DNA of 64,000 nucleotides, from contig NZ_LMRD01000008.1 of NCBI RefSeq assembly GCF_001425575.1, forward strand, positions 143,171 to 207,170, given 5' to 3'. Every line of letters starts with the position of its first letter. Position 1 is the first letter of the stretch. The DNA comes from Aurantimonas sp. Leaf443 (GTDB lineage Bacteria; Pseudomonadota; Alphaproteobacteria; Rhizobiales; Rhizobiaceae). The notes under the pieces were generated by a model. That model was given only the letters and a program-made list of their open reading frames with translations, made no database searches and was not told where the DNA came from. Shown here piece by piece: positions 56,121 through 64,000 of the stretch. The position numbers were made by a program, and so were the translations under genes.

Positions 56121-58976
56121 TCAGCCCGCCATGCCGAAGGCGCGCGTGGCCGGCATCGGCAGGGGCGAGGAGGCCTCGCCGTCCGGGTTCTCGAACACCG
56201 CCTCCAGCCGCCGCTCGATGCGCTCGGCCCGCGCCTCGCTGGAGATCTTCGCGCCCACGAGGTCGGTCACGTAGAAGACGTCGACCACCTTCTCGCCATA
56301 GGTCGAGATGTGCGCGGACTGGATGTCGAGATTGAGGTCGGAGATCGCGCCCGTGAGGTCGGAGAGGAGGCCCGGCCGGTCCAGCCCCTCGACCTCGATG
56401 ACCGAGAACTTGTTGGAGAGCTCGTTGTCGATGGAGACGCGCGGGGGGCGGGTGAAGAGCTCGTGCGCGCGCGTCGGCTTGCGGCGGGCGATGAGGTCGG
56501 GCATCGCCTCCTCGCCGCGCAGGATCTTGGCGATGCTGGCGCCGATGCGCTGGGCGCGGCGCAGCTCGTCGCTGTCGTCGACGAATTCGCGGTTCAGGGT
56601 GAGGAGGTCGAGCGCGCGCCCGTCGGTCATGGTGAAGACCTGCGCGTCGGCGATGTTGGCGCCGGCCGCCGCGCAGGCGCCGGTGATGATCGACAGGAGG
56701 CGGGGATGGTCGGGCGCCAGAACCATCATCTGCGTGCGCCCCTGGAACGCGTCGGTCGAGACCTCCACGGCGAGCGGCTGGCCGCCGGTGCCGGCGCCGC
56801 GGATGAACTCGGCATGGCGCACCTGCTCGTCCAGCGAGGCGGTCAGGTAGTAGTTGGGATAGTGCAGGTCGAGATAGGCCTGCCGCTCGCCCTCGGCCCA
56901 GCCCGACAGGCGCTCGCCGAGCCGCATCTTGGCCGCGTCCAGCCGCTCCTGGCGCGTGGTGCGCGTGAAGCCGCCGGTCAGCGTCGGCTCGGTCTCGAAA
57001 TAGAGCGTGCGCAGGAGCTGGCCCTTCCAGCCGTTCCACACGCCCGGGCCCACGGCCCGGATGTCGCAGACGGTCAGGACGGTCAAAAGCCGCAGGCGTT
57101 CGAGCGTGCGCACATGCTCGGCGAAGTCGAGGATGGTCTTGCGGTCGGAGAGGTCGCGCTGCTGGGCCGTCATCGACATGACGAGATGGTCCTGCACCAG
57201 CCAGGCGACGAGTTCGGTCTCGCGCGCGTCGAGCCCGAGGCGCGGGCAGAGTTCGCGCGCGATGGCCGCGCCCGCGGTCGAGTGGTCCTGCGGGCGGCCC
57301 TTGGCGATGTCGTGCAGGAGGAGCGCCACGTAGAGGACCGTGCGGTCCTTCAGCGAGGCCATGAAGTCGGTGGAGACCGGCAGCTCGGTGCCGAGCCGCC
57401 CCTGCTCGATCTCCGAGAGAACGGCGATCGAGCGCAGGAGATGCTCGTCCACCGTGAAATGGTGGTACATATTGAACTGCATCATCGCCACGATGCGCCC
57501 GAATTCGGGGATGAAGCGGCCGAGGACGCCGGCTTCGTTCATGCGGCGCAGATGCAGCTCGGGATTGCGCCGGTCGGTGAGGACGTCGAGAAAGAGGCTG
57601 TTGGCCTCGCGGTTCTCGCGCAGGGCGCCGTCCACGAGGCGCAGCGAGCGGCGGATGAGCTTCAGCGCGTCCGGGTGGTATTCGAGGTCGTGCATCGCCG
57701 CGAGGCGGAAGATGCGGATGAAGTTCACCGGGTCCTTCTGGAAGACGGTGCGCGAGGCGACGTTGATCCGGTTGTTGTCGATGTGGAAGTCGATCGTGCC
57801 GGGGATCTTCTTGGCGCGGCTGCGCAGCGAGCGCACGAAATTGCGAAGGCCGGGCGCCTCCTTGGCGTGCTCCTCCTCCAGGACCGCGCAGAAGATGCGC
57901 GTGAGGTCGCCGACATCCTTGGCGATCAGGAAGTAGTGGCGCATGAAGCGCTCCACGTCCTTCTGGCCGGGATGGGTGTTGTAGCCGAGGCGCTTGGCGA
58001 TCTCGGGCTGCACGTCGAAGGAGAGGCGCTCCTCCGCCTTGCCGGTGACGAAGTGCAGGTGGCAGCGCACGGCCCAGAGGAAATCCTCCGCCTTGCCGAA
58101 GATGCGCGCCTCGCGCCGCGAGAAGACGCCGGCCTCCACGAGGTCGTCGCGCGCGTTGACGCGGTAGTGGTACTTGGCGATCCAGAACATCGTGTGCAGG
58201 TCGCGAAGGCCGCCCTTGCCCTCCTTCACGTTCGGCTCGACGAGATAGCGCGTGTTGCCGAGCTTGGCGTGGCGGGCGCCGCGCTCGGCGAGCTTGGCGG
58301 CGATGAAGTCCTGGCTCGTGCCGGCCACGACCTCGGCGTCGAAGCGCGTGCCGAGCTCGAAGAACAGCGCCTCGTCGCCCGCCACCAGCCAGCGCTCCAG
58401 GATGGAGGTGCGGATGGTGAAGTCGGCGCGGGCCAGCCGGATGCATTCCTCGACCGTGCGCGAGGCGTGGCCCACCTTGAAGCCGAGATCCCACAGGACA
58501 TAGAGGAGATATTCGGCGATCTGCTCGCTCAGCGCCGTCTGCTTGTAGGGCAGGAGGAAGAGGAGATCGATGTCGGACCCCGGCGCCAGCGTGCCGCGGC
58601 CGTAGCCGCCGACGGCGACGATGGCGATGCGCTCGCCGCTGGAGAGGTTCGAGGACTGGCAGACGTGGCGCAGCGCATAGTCGTGGACGGCGCGGATCAG
58701 CGCGTCCTGCAGGGCGGCGAGGCGCTGGGCGCACAGGAGGCCGCCGCCGTCGCGAAAGAGGAGTTCCTCGGCGATGCGCCGCCCGTCGCGGATGGCGAGC
58801 TTGAGGCGCGCGAGAAGGGCGGCCCGCGCCTCCTGGCCGGCGCCGCCGGCCGGATCGGCGGCGGCGATCGCCTCGAGGTCGCGGCTGAGCGCCTCGGCAT
58901 CGAGAAGGGGCGCGAGAAGCCGCTCGTTCGGCCCGCTCTGATAGGACAGGGAAGACGGCGCCGCCAGCTTGTTCAT
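56121..58976 (-). CDS. glnD: Bifunctional uridylyltransferase/uridylyl-removing enzyme GlnD
   Basis: Nitrogen sensor that uridylylates and deuridylylates PII proteins in response to glutamine. The 951-residue protein has the nucleotidyltransferase motif GGYGRGTLAPGSDIDLLFL (about 123-141), an HD domain with LLHDIAKGRPQDHS in the middle, and two C-terminal ACT domains (QMMVLAPDHPRLLSIITGACAAAGANIADAQ and FSVIEVEGLDRPGLLSDLTGAISDLNLDIQSAH). All active-site residues are visible. ATG 58976 (MNKLAAPSS) is chosen over the longer frame. A weak TATAGG lies about 35 nt upstream. murJ follows. Confidence 0.97.
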   Translation of the reverse strand: MNKLAAPSSLSYQSGPNERLLAPLLDAEALSRDLEAIAAADPAGGAGQEARAALLARLKLAIRDGRRIAEELLFRDGGGLLCAQRLAALQDALIRAVHDYALRHVCQSSNLSSGERIAIVAVGGYGRGTLAPGSDIDLLFLLPYKQTALSEQIAEYLLYVLWDLGFKVGHASRTVEECIRLARADFTIRTSILERWLVAGDEALFFELGTRFDAEVVAGTSQDFIAAKLAERGARHAKLGNTRYLVEPNVKEGKGGLRDLHTMFWIAKYHYRVNARDDLVEAGVFSRREARIFGKAEDFLWAVRCHLHFVTGKAEERLSFDVQPEIAKRLGYNTHPGQKDVERFMRHYFLIAKDVGDLTRIFCAVLEEEHAKEAPGLRNFVRSLRSRAKKIPGTIDFHIDNNRINVASRTVFQKDPVNFIRIFRLAAMHDLEYHPDALKLIRRSLRLVDGALRENREANSLFLDVLTDRRNPELHLRRMNEAGVLGRFIPEFGRIVAMMQFNMYHHFTVDEHLLRSIAVLSEIEQGRLGTELPVSTDFMASLKDRTVLYVALLLHDIAKGRPQDHSTAGAAIARELCPRLGLDARETELVAWLVQDHLVMSMTAQQRDLSDRKTILDFAEHVRTLERLRLLTVLTVCDIRAVGPGVWNGWKGQLLRTLYFETEPTLTGGFTRTTRQERLDAAKMRLGERLSGWAEGERQAYLDLHYPNYYLTASLDEQVRHAEFIRGAGTGGQPLAVEVSTDAFQGRTQMMVLAPDHPRLLSIITGACAAAGANIADAQVFTMTDGRALDLLTLNREFVDDSDELRRAQRIGASIAKILRGEEAMPDLIARRKPTRAHELFTRPPRVSIDNELSNKFSVIEVEGLDRPGLLSDLTGAISDLNLDIQSAHISTYGEKVVDVFYVTDLVGAKISSEARAERIERRLEAVFENPDGEASSPLPMPATRAFGMAG

Positions 58977-59115
58977 CGATCGGTCCCGGCCCCTCACGTG
59001 ACGGAAAGCGGCCCTATAGACCATTTGCGGCCAGGGCGCGAGAAAACGCCGGCCCCCGCGCGCGCCTGGCCCGAGGATCGGCCGGCGCGCCTTGCCGCGG
59101 CCTGACCTGCCACGC

Positions 59116-59141
59116 GAAAAGGCCGCCCCGAAGGACGGCCT
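59116..59141 (-). terminator. Rho-independent terminator after the small exported protein
   Basis: On the minus strand AGGCCGTCC, a TTCG tetraloop and GGGCGGCCT form a stem with one G-U pair, followed by TTTTCG. It lies about 35 nt after the stop of the upstream gene and isolates it from glnD. Confidence 0.82.
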
Positions 59142-59174
59142 CTTGCGCGACCATGTCGAATGCCGGCGCCGGTC

Positions 59175-59489
59175 TTACTGCGCGTCGACCGGGTTGGGCT
59201 GCTGATCGTTGGTGATCGCCTCCTCCTGCGCGTCGTTCTCCGGCTGGGAGGGCGACTTGTAGAAGTCGGCGCCCGAGCCCGGCACGAGGATGCCGCCGTC
59301 GTCGTCGCTCTCTGGCGGGACGATCTTGGGCATGTCGGAGGAGATGCTGTTGGTGGACATGGTGTCGACGCCCGACATGGCGGGGGCGACGGGCTCGCCT
59401 TCGGCCTGGGCCTGCGAGTTCTGCGCATAGGCGCTGGTGGCGAGGGGCGCGAGCGCGATCAAGGCGAGGGCTGCGAGGGTCTTGCGCAT
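59175..59489 (-). CDS. Small exported acidic protein of unknown function
   Basis: The 104-residue product has a clear signal peptide (MRKTLAALALIALAPLATSAYAQ). The mature part is acidic, serine/glutamine-rich and probably disordered (SGVDTMSTNSISSDMPKIVP and SDDDGGILVPGSG), without cysteines. It matches no family I know. AGGAGCAGACAG precedes the ATG, a good ribosome binding site. The TCACA-TGTGA inverted repeat at 59633-59646 overlaps a possible -35 (TTGTGA), suggesting regulation. It has its own terminator. Genus- or family-level distribution is likely. Confidence 0.75.
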   Translation of the reverse strand: MRKTLAALALIALAPLATSAYAQNSQAQAEGEPVAPAMSGVDTMSTNSISSDMPKIVPPESDDDGGILVPGSGADFYKSPSQPENDAQEEAITNDQQPNPVDAQ

Positions 59490-59632
59490 CTGTCTGCTCC
59501 TGAATCTCTGGTCTTCGATGACAGGGGGAGAGTTCGCTGTTCGTCCTTCTGCGGGTCGCCTGCGCCGGTCGGCCCACGGCAACCATCCGGGGAGGAAATG
59601 GGGGGCGCGACAATTCGTTCGCGATCAGAAAT

Positions 59633-59646
59633 TCACAAGCCTGTGA
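59633..59646. promoter_or_regulatory. Inverted repeat TCACAAGCCTGTGA upstream of the acidic exported protein
   Basis: Two 5-bp arms with a 4-bp centre, between mutS and the small gene. TTGTGA on the minus strand (59633-59638) could be a -35 box, with AATTGT 17 bp further on as a poor -10. A role as operator is only a guess. Confidence 0.33.
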
Positions 59647-59716
59647 GCACCTGCGCAAACGCCTTCGCGCCCGCGTGTGCCCTCGGCCACGGTCCCGCTC
59701 GCGGCTGCGTCAAGGC

Positions 59717-62398
59717 TCAGCGCCCGGCGACGGCCTTCAGCCGGTAGAGCGCCTCCAGCGCCTCGCGCGGCGTCAGAGCGTCGGGATCGACGGTGCCGAG
59801 CGCTTCCCACAGGGCTGCCGCCGCCGGCGGGGCCTTGGGCTCCTCGGCCCGGGCGAGGGCTGCGGAGAAGAGCGGCAGATCGTCGACGACGGCGATGCGC
59901 CGCCCGCCCGAGCCGCCCTTCTCCAGCTCGGCCAGGACATGGCGCGCGCGCGCGACGACGGCGGCCGGAAGCCCCGCGAGCCGCGCCACCTGGATGCCGT
60001 AGGAGCGGTCGGCGACTCCGGGCTTCACCTCGTGCAGGAAGACCACCTCCCCCTGCCATTCCTTCACGCGCATCGTGGCGTTGGAGAGCCGGCCGAGCTT
60101 GGCGGACAGCGCGGTCATCTCGTGGAAATGCGTGGCGAAGAGCGCCCGGCAGCGGTTGACCTCGTGCAGGTGCTCGACGGCGGCGAAGGCGATGGACAGA
60201 CCGTCATAGGTGGAGGTGCCGCGCCCGATCTCGTCGAGGATGACGAGCGAGCGCGGGCCGGCCTGGTTGAGGATCGCCGCGGTCTCGACCATCTCGACCA
60301 TGAAGGTGGAGCGCCCCTCGGCCAGATCGTCCGAGGCGCCGACGCGGCTGAACAGGCGGTCGACGACGCCGATCCGGGCGCGGGCCGCCGGCACGAAGGC
60401 GCCGATCTGCGCCAGCACGGCGATCAGCGCGTTCTGGCGCAGGAAGGTGGACTTGCCGCCCATGTTGGGGCCGGTCAGGAGCCAGATCGCGCCGTCCCGC
60501 GCGCCCGGCGGCGGGGAGAGGTCGCAGTCGTTGGCGACGAAGGGATCGCCCGACCCCGCCTTCAAGGCCGCCTCCACCACGGGATGGCGCCCGGCCTCAA
60601 TGCGGAAGGCGGCGCTTTCGTCGAGCTCGGGCGCGCACCATTGCGCGGCGACGGCCAGATCGGCGAGAGCCGCCGAGACGTCGAGGACGGCGAGCGCGGC
60701 GGCGCCCTCCTGAAGCGCGCCGGTAGCCGCGGCCACGGCCTTTTCCATCGCGTCGAAGGCCTCGAGTTCGAGGCGCAGCGCCTCGGCGCTGGCGCCGGCG
60801 ATGCGGCTTTCGAGATCGGCGAGTTCCACGCTGGAGAAGCGCATGGCCGAGGCCATGGTCTGGCGGTGCGAGAAGGTGGCCCTCGCCTCGCCCGTCGTCA
60901 GCGGACCGGCCTGCGCCTCCGGCACCTCGATGAAATAGCCGAGCACGTTGTTGTGCTTGATCTTGAGGGAGCGCACGCCCGTCGCGGCGGCGTAGCGCGC
61001 CTGGAGTTCGGCGACGACGCGGCGCGAATCCTCGCGCAGGGTCCTCGCCTCGTCGAGCGCGGGCAGGGCCCCGGCGCGCACGAAGCCGCCGTCGCGCCGG
61101 GCGGGCGGCACCTCGGGCGAGAGGAGCCCGTCGAGAAGGGCGAAGAGATCGCGCGGCAGGCCGGCAAGGCCGGCGCGCGCGGCGGCAAGCTCCGCCGGCA
61201 GGTCGAGGCCGGCCAGATGCGCCTCGATCTCGAAAGCCGCCGCCAGCCCGTCGCGCAGGCAGGCGAGGTCGCGCGGGCCGCCGCGCTGCAGCGACAGGCG
61301 CGAGAGGGCGCGCTCGGTGTCGGGCAGGCCTTTCAGGAAGGCGCGCAGGCGCGTGCGCGCCGCCGTCTCCGCCACGAGGAAGGCGACGCTTTCGAGCCGC
61401 GCCTCGATGGCGGCGACGCCGGTGAGGGGTGCGGCGAGGCGGGCGGCGAGAAGCCGGGCGCCGGCGCCCGTCAGCGTGCGGTCGATGGCGCCGAGCAGGC
61501 TGCCCTGGCGCTTGCCGGAGAGCGTGCGCGTCAGTTCCAGCGAGGCGCGCGTTGCCGGGTCGATGGCCATGACCGAGCCGGCCTCGACCTTGCGCGGGCG
61601 CTTCAGCGCGGGGCGCGCGGCGAGCTGCGTCTTGCCGAGATAGGCGAGGAGACCGGCGGCGGCGGAAAGCTCGGCGCGCGAGAAGGCGCCGAAACCGGCG
61701 AGCGTCGAGACGCCGTAGAAGTCGCAGAGCCGCTCGCCGGCCGTCGCCCCCTCGAAGAGCGCGGCGGGCTCGGGCCGGGCGCGGCGCCCGAGGCGCGCGA
61801 AGAGCGGGCGGAAGGCCTCGTCGTGGAAGAGCGCGTCGGGCAGCACGAGTTCGGCCGGGTCGATGCCGGCGATGTCGGCGGCCAGCGCCTCGGCGCTCGT
61901 CTCCTGCAGGCGGAAGTCGCCGGTGGACAGGTCGGCGACGGCGATGCCGAAGGCGGCGCCCTGCCCCTGGCCGCCGAGCCGGGCCAGCGTCATCAGCTCG
62001 TTCGGCCGTCCGGGCTCGAGCAGCGTCTCCTCGGTGATCGTGCCGGGGGTGACGACGCGCACGACGTCGCGCCGCACGACGGACTTGGAGCCGCGCTTCC
62101 TCGCCTCGGCCGGGTCCTCGACCTGCTCGCAGACGGCGACGCGATGGCCGAGCGCGATGAGGCGGTTGAGATAGTCGTCGGCCGAGACGACGGGCACGCC
62201 GGCCATCGGGATGTCTTCGCCAAGGTGCTTGCCGCGCTTGGTGAGCGAGATGCCGAGCGCGCGCGAGGCCTCGGCCGCGTCCTCGAAGAACAGCTCGTAG
62301 AAATCGCCCATGCGATAGAACAGGAGGCAATCGGGATTGGCCGCCTTGATCTCGATATATTGCGCCATCATCGGCGTCGGAGCGGCGGCCTGGTCCAT
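59717..62398 (-). CDS. mutS: DNA mismatch repair protein MutS
   Basis: Recognises mismatches and small loops and starts repair with MutL. The 893-residue protein has the mismatch-binding domain with [27 protein letters not shown] (11-37, including the conserved Phe-x-Glu further in), the core and clamp domains and the ABC-type ATPase with Walker [12 protein letters not shown] (near 640-650) and [26 protein letters not shown] is also present. ATG 62398 or ATG 62371 (10 codons later) could be the start. The plus-strand gene at 62656 is divergent, 257 bp away. Confidence 0.98.
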   Translation of the reverse strand: MDQAAAPTPMMAQYIEIKAANPDCLLFYRMGDFYELFFEDAAEASRALGISLTKRGKHLGEDIPMAGVPVVSADDYLNRLIALGHRVAVCEQVEDPAEARKRGSKSVVRRDVVRVVTPGTITEETLLEPGRPNELMTLARLGGQGQGAAFGIAVADLSTGDFRLQETSAEALAADIAGIDPAELVLPDALFHDEAFRPLFARLGRRARPEPAALFEGATAGERLCDFYGVSTLAGFGAFSRAELSAAAGLLAYLGKTQLAARPALKRPRKVEAGSVMAIDPATRASLELTRTLSGKRQGSLLGAIDRTLTGAGARLLAARLAAPLTGVAAIEARLESVAFLVAETAARTRLRAFLKGLPDTERALSRLSLQRGGPRDLACLRDGLAAAFEIEAHLAGLDLPAELAAARAGLAGLPRDLFALLDGLLSPEVPPARRDGGFVRAGALPALDEARTLREDSRRVVAELQARYAAATGVRSLKIKHNNVLGYFIEVPEAQAGPLTTGEARATFSHRQTMASAMRFSSVELADLESRIAGASAEALRLELEAFDAMEKAVAAATGALQEGAAALAVLDVSAALADLAVAAQWCAPELDESAAFRIEAGRHPVVEAALKAGSGDPFVANDCDLSPPPGARDGAIWLLTGPNMGGKSTFLRQNALIAVLAQIGAFVPAARARIGVVDRLFSRVGASDDLAEGRSTFMVEMVETAAILNQAGPRSLVILDEIGRGTSTYDGLSIAFAAVEHLHEVNRCRALFATHFHEMTALSAKLGRLSNATMRVKEWQGEVVFLHEVKPGVADRSYGIQVARLAGLPAAVVARARHVLAELEKGGSGGRRIAVVDDLPLFSAALARAEEPKAPPAAAALWEALGTVDPDALTPREALEALYRLKAVAGR

Positions 62399-62655
62399 GG
62401 CGGCGGTCGGAAATCCTCGATCTGGCGCCGGGCGGGCCGGCGCCCCGATGCTCTAACCGCCGGCCGGCGCTTGCGAAAGCCCCGCGCCGCGCGCGCAGGA
62501 CCCGTCGGCGGTGCGGAACGGCGCTGCAGCGCGCGCCGTTGCAGCGCGGCGACGGCTGCGCCATCTTAAGGCCCGTCAGGCTGCGTTCATCCGCTTGGGG
62601 CTATGAGGGCTCCTTCGGGTCGTGCGGCCCGCGCATCAAGGGACGACGACCGACC

Positions 62656-62931
62656 ATGCCCAGGACCCTCAAAGCCACGCTCTTCGCGCTCGCCGCCGCC
62701 GGGGCCCTGTGGATGAGCCCCGCGGCCGCGCAGAACGTCTTCGACTACGCCGTCTCGCACCCGACCGACAATGCCCACCTGCCGCAGCCGCCCGCCCCCG
62801 GCGATTCGGTGCCGCAGTCGGTCTCGCTCGTGAAGATCGAGGGCAACGATTCGCTGGCTTACTTCTATTATGACGGGCGCCCGGTCATCGTGGACCTGAA
62901 GACCCGCTCCGTCGTGCGCGTCGGCCAATAG
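62656..62931 (+). CDS. Small exported protein with DUF1236-like end
   Basis: The product is 91 residues: a signal peptide (MPRTLKATLFALAAAGALWMSPAAAQ) followed by about 65 residues, NVFDYAVSHPTDNAHLPQPP and then SLAYFYYDGRPVIVDLKTRSVVRVGQ. The last 20 residues resemble the end of DUF1236 proteins, in which a short beta hairpin ends with a valine-rich strand. ATG 62656 starts the signal peptide; the frame before it is not protein-like. Function unknown, predicted periplasmic. It lies alone between mutS (divergent) and the olsB-like gene (convergent). Confidence 0.72.
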   Translation: MPRTLKATLFALAAAGALWMSPAAAQNVFDYAVSHPTDNAHLPQPPAPGDSVPQSVSLVKIEGNDSLAYFYYDGRPVIVDLKTRSVVRVGQ

Positions 62932-63086
62932 GCGGAGCGCCGGCGTCGGGTCGCGGTCCCTGTCGGGAAGACGGTGGGGCGGCCGGCGGTCCGGCGGTTG
63001 AACCCTTTCGACCGGCGAGCACGGCCGGCGACGGGTCGGGCGCGCCCCGCCGTCGCATATGGATCTCGGCCCCTGCCCCGCTCGGT

Positions 63087-63932
63087 TCAGGCGGCGAAGC
63101 GGCCGGCGTCGGCGCCGTAATGGCCGATATAGCGCGGGTTGATGCGCTCGCGCGGCAGGACGACGAGGACGTCGGTCGTGCCGAACTGGTGGTCCACCAC
63201 CGCCCCTTCCCCGACATAGCCGCCGAGGCGCAGATAGCCTTTCAGGAGCGGCGGCAGGGCGGCGAGCGCGCGGCGCGCATCGCCGCTGGCCACGCCCTCG
63301 TCCAGGAACGTGCCGCGATTCTCCTGCGCGCGCACGTGCCATTCCGCGGGCGCGGCGGCGTTCTCGCGCAGGAAGGCGAGCGGCTGGGCGAGCGCGTCGG
63401 GATCGGTGCCGGCCAGCGAGGCGCAGCCGAAGAGCGCATCGATGCGGTGCTCCAGGACATAGGCCCAGATGCCCTGCCACAGGAGCTCGACCGTGCGCTT
63501 GCCGCGATAGTCCTTCAGCACGCAGGAGCGGCCGAGTTCCAGGAAGCGCATGCCGGCATGGCGGGCGAGAAGCGGCGCGATGTCGAATTCCTGCGCGGTG
63601 TAGAAGCCGCCGGCCAGCGCCGCGCGCTCGCCCCGCAGGAGCCGGTAGGTGCCGACGATCCTGTCCGAGGCCTGCCCCGGCCGCGCCGTGTCGATGACGA
63701 GGAGATGGTCGCACCAGCGGTCGAAGGCGTCGCTGTCGCGATGCGTCATGCGCTGGAGCGCCGAGGGGCGGGCGGCCATCTCCTCGTAGAAGACGTGGTA
63801 GCGCAGCCGCTGCGAGGCCTTCACCTCGGCCACGGAACGGGCGAGGCGCACCTCCAGCGAGCCGATGCGCCCGAGAAGCGGCGCGGCGCCGAAGCGCGTC
63901 GGCCGGTTAAGGTCCGGCAGCGCGTCCCTCAT
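63087..63932 (-). CDS. olsB: OlsB-like ornithine N-acyltransferase / hemolysin-type GNAT
   Basis: The 281-residue protein resembles OlsB, which acylates ornithine with 3-hydroxyacyl-ACP in the first step of ornithine-lipid synthesis. Blocks seen are LGRIGSLEVRLARSVAEVKASQRLRYHVFYEEM (20-52), FYTAQEFDIAPLL, FLELGRSCVLKDYRGKRTVELLWQGIWAYV and LGGYVGEGAVVDHQFGTTDVLVVLP. ATG 63932 fits the family start, but the frame stays open to the window edge and no clear ribosome binding site precedes it, so a start beyond 64000 cannot be excluded. Other members of this family are unrelated in substrate. Symbol is tentative. Confidence 0.8.
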   Translation of the reverse strand: MRDALPDLNRPTRFGAAPLLGRIGSLEVRLARSVAEVKASQRLRYHVFYEEMAARPSALQRMTHRDSDAFDRWCDHLLVIDTARPGQASDRIVGTYRLLRGERAALAGGFYTAQEFDIAPLLARHAGMRFLELGRSCVLKDYRGKRTVELLWQGIWAYVLEHRIDALFGCASLAGTDPDALAQPLAFLRENAAAPAEWHVRAQENRGTFLDEGVASGDARRALAALPPLLKGYLRLGGYVGEGAVVDHQFGTTDVLVVLPRERINPRYIGHYGADAGRFAA

Positions 63933-64000
63933 GGCGTCACCGAGGCGGGCCAGGAACGGACCGAAGAGATCGGGGCGACCCTTCGCGACGACATCAAGCA

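Noticed and set aside
56310-59105. Long plus-strand open frame opposite glnD
   Set aside because: Mirror of glnD; no domain recognised and third-position GC pattern fits glnD.
1-64000. Mobile elements, prophage, CRISPR, tRNA/rRNA genes
   Set aside because: No transposase or integrase frames, no terminal repeats, no regularly spaced repeats and no tRNA T-loop/acceptor pattern were recognised by eye. A tRNAscan or CRISPR search would settle it.

Overview
This window is a contiguous piece of a GC-rich alphaproteobacterial chromosome, most likely from the Hyphomicrobiales (Rhizobiales). The reasons are gene order and content: ubiB-ubiE divergent from mutM, rpsT upstream of dnaA, recF overlapping a MoeB/ThiF gene, an Irr regulator next to fabA-fabB-fabI, rimP-nusA-ylxR-infB-rbfA-truB-rpsO-pnp, the run from trpS through miaB, phoH, ybeY, corC, lnt and an XRE regulator to metK-trmB, and glnD, mutS and an OlsB-like acyltransferase. 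An Aurantimonadaceae-like member is possible, but the sequence alone does not fix genus. No transposase, integrase, prophage gene, CRISPR array, rRNA or tRNA was recognised. Nearly everything is core chromosome, with a few accessory inserts.

Layout. 1-2640: end of ubiB, ubiE, mutM, rpsT. 2641-3444: a non-coding stretch with palindromes. 3445-8818: a rhodanese-domain gene overlapping dnaA, then dnaN, recF and a ThiF/MoeB-type gene. 8841-17389: accessory metabolism, namely an NCS2 purine permease, a LysE/RhtB exporter, a small membrane protein, and an AcoR-type sigma-54 activator upstream of an SDR dehydrogenase and an NTF2-like/flavin monooxygenase fusion, followed by a glyoxylate/hydroxyacid reductase. 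17571-22342: SH3-domain exported protein, irr, a small exported protein and the unsaturated fatty acid genes fabA-fabB-fabI. 22422-25365: thiamine operon thiO-thiS-thiG-thiE under a TPP riboswitch. 25402-38501: a hydrolase, then the translation/RNA operon rimP to pnp on the minus strand. 38545-52308: trmB, metK, XRE regulator, lnt, corC, ybeY, phoH, miaB, plsC-type acyltransferase, rimI, tsaB, nifU-like, usp, trpS. 52738-54325: a two-gene plus-strand insert (hydrolase without a nucleophile serine, GST). 54378-63932: murJ, glnD, an exported protein, mutS, an exported protein and the OlsB-like gene.

How the parts work together. The replication genes dnaA, dnaN and recF are adjacent, and dnaA is translationally linked to a rhodanese gene. 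The rimP operon builds the transcription/translation machinery and RNA turnover. It has a recognisable promoter followed within about 25-55 nt by a terminator-like hairpin, which suggests leader attenuation. The most self-contained accessory regulatory unit is the sigma-54 one: activator gene, two palindromic candidate enhancer sites, a near-consensus -24/-12 promoter, SDR, flavin monooxygenase and a hairpin at the operon end. I see no wholly new defence or mobile system. The best leads are the rhodanese-dnaA coupling with its upstream palindromes, the sigma-54 SDR/FMO unit, the rimP leader hairpin, and the insert between trpS and murJ.
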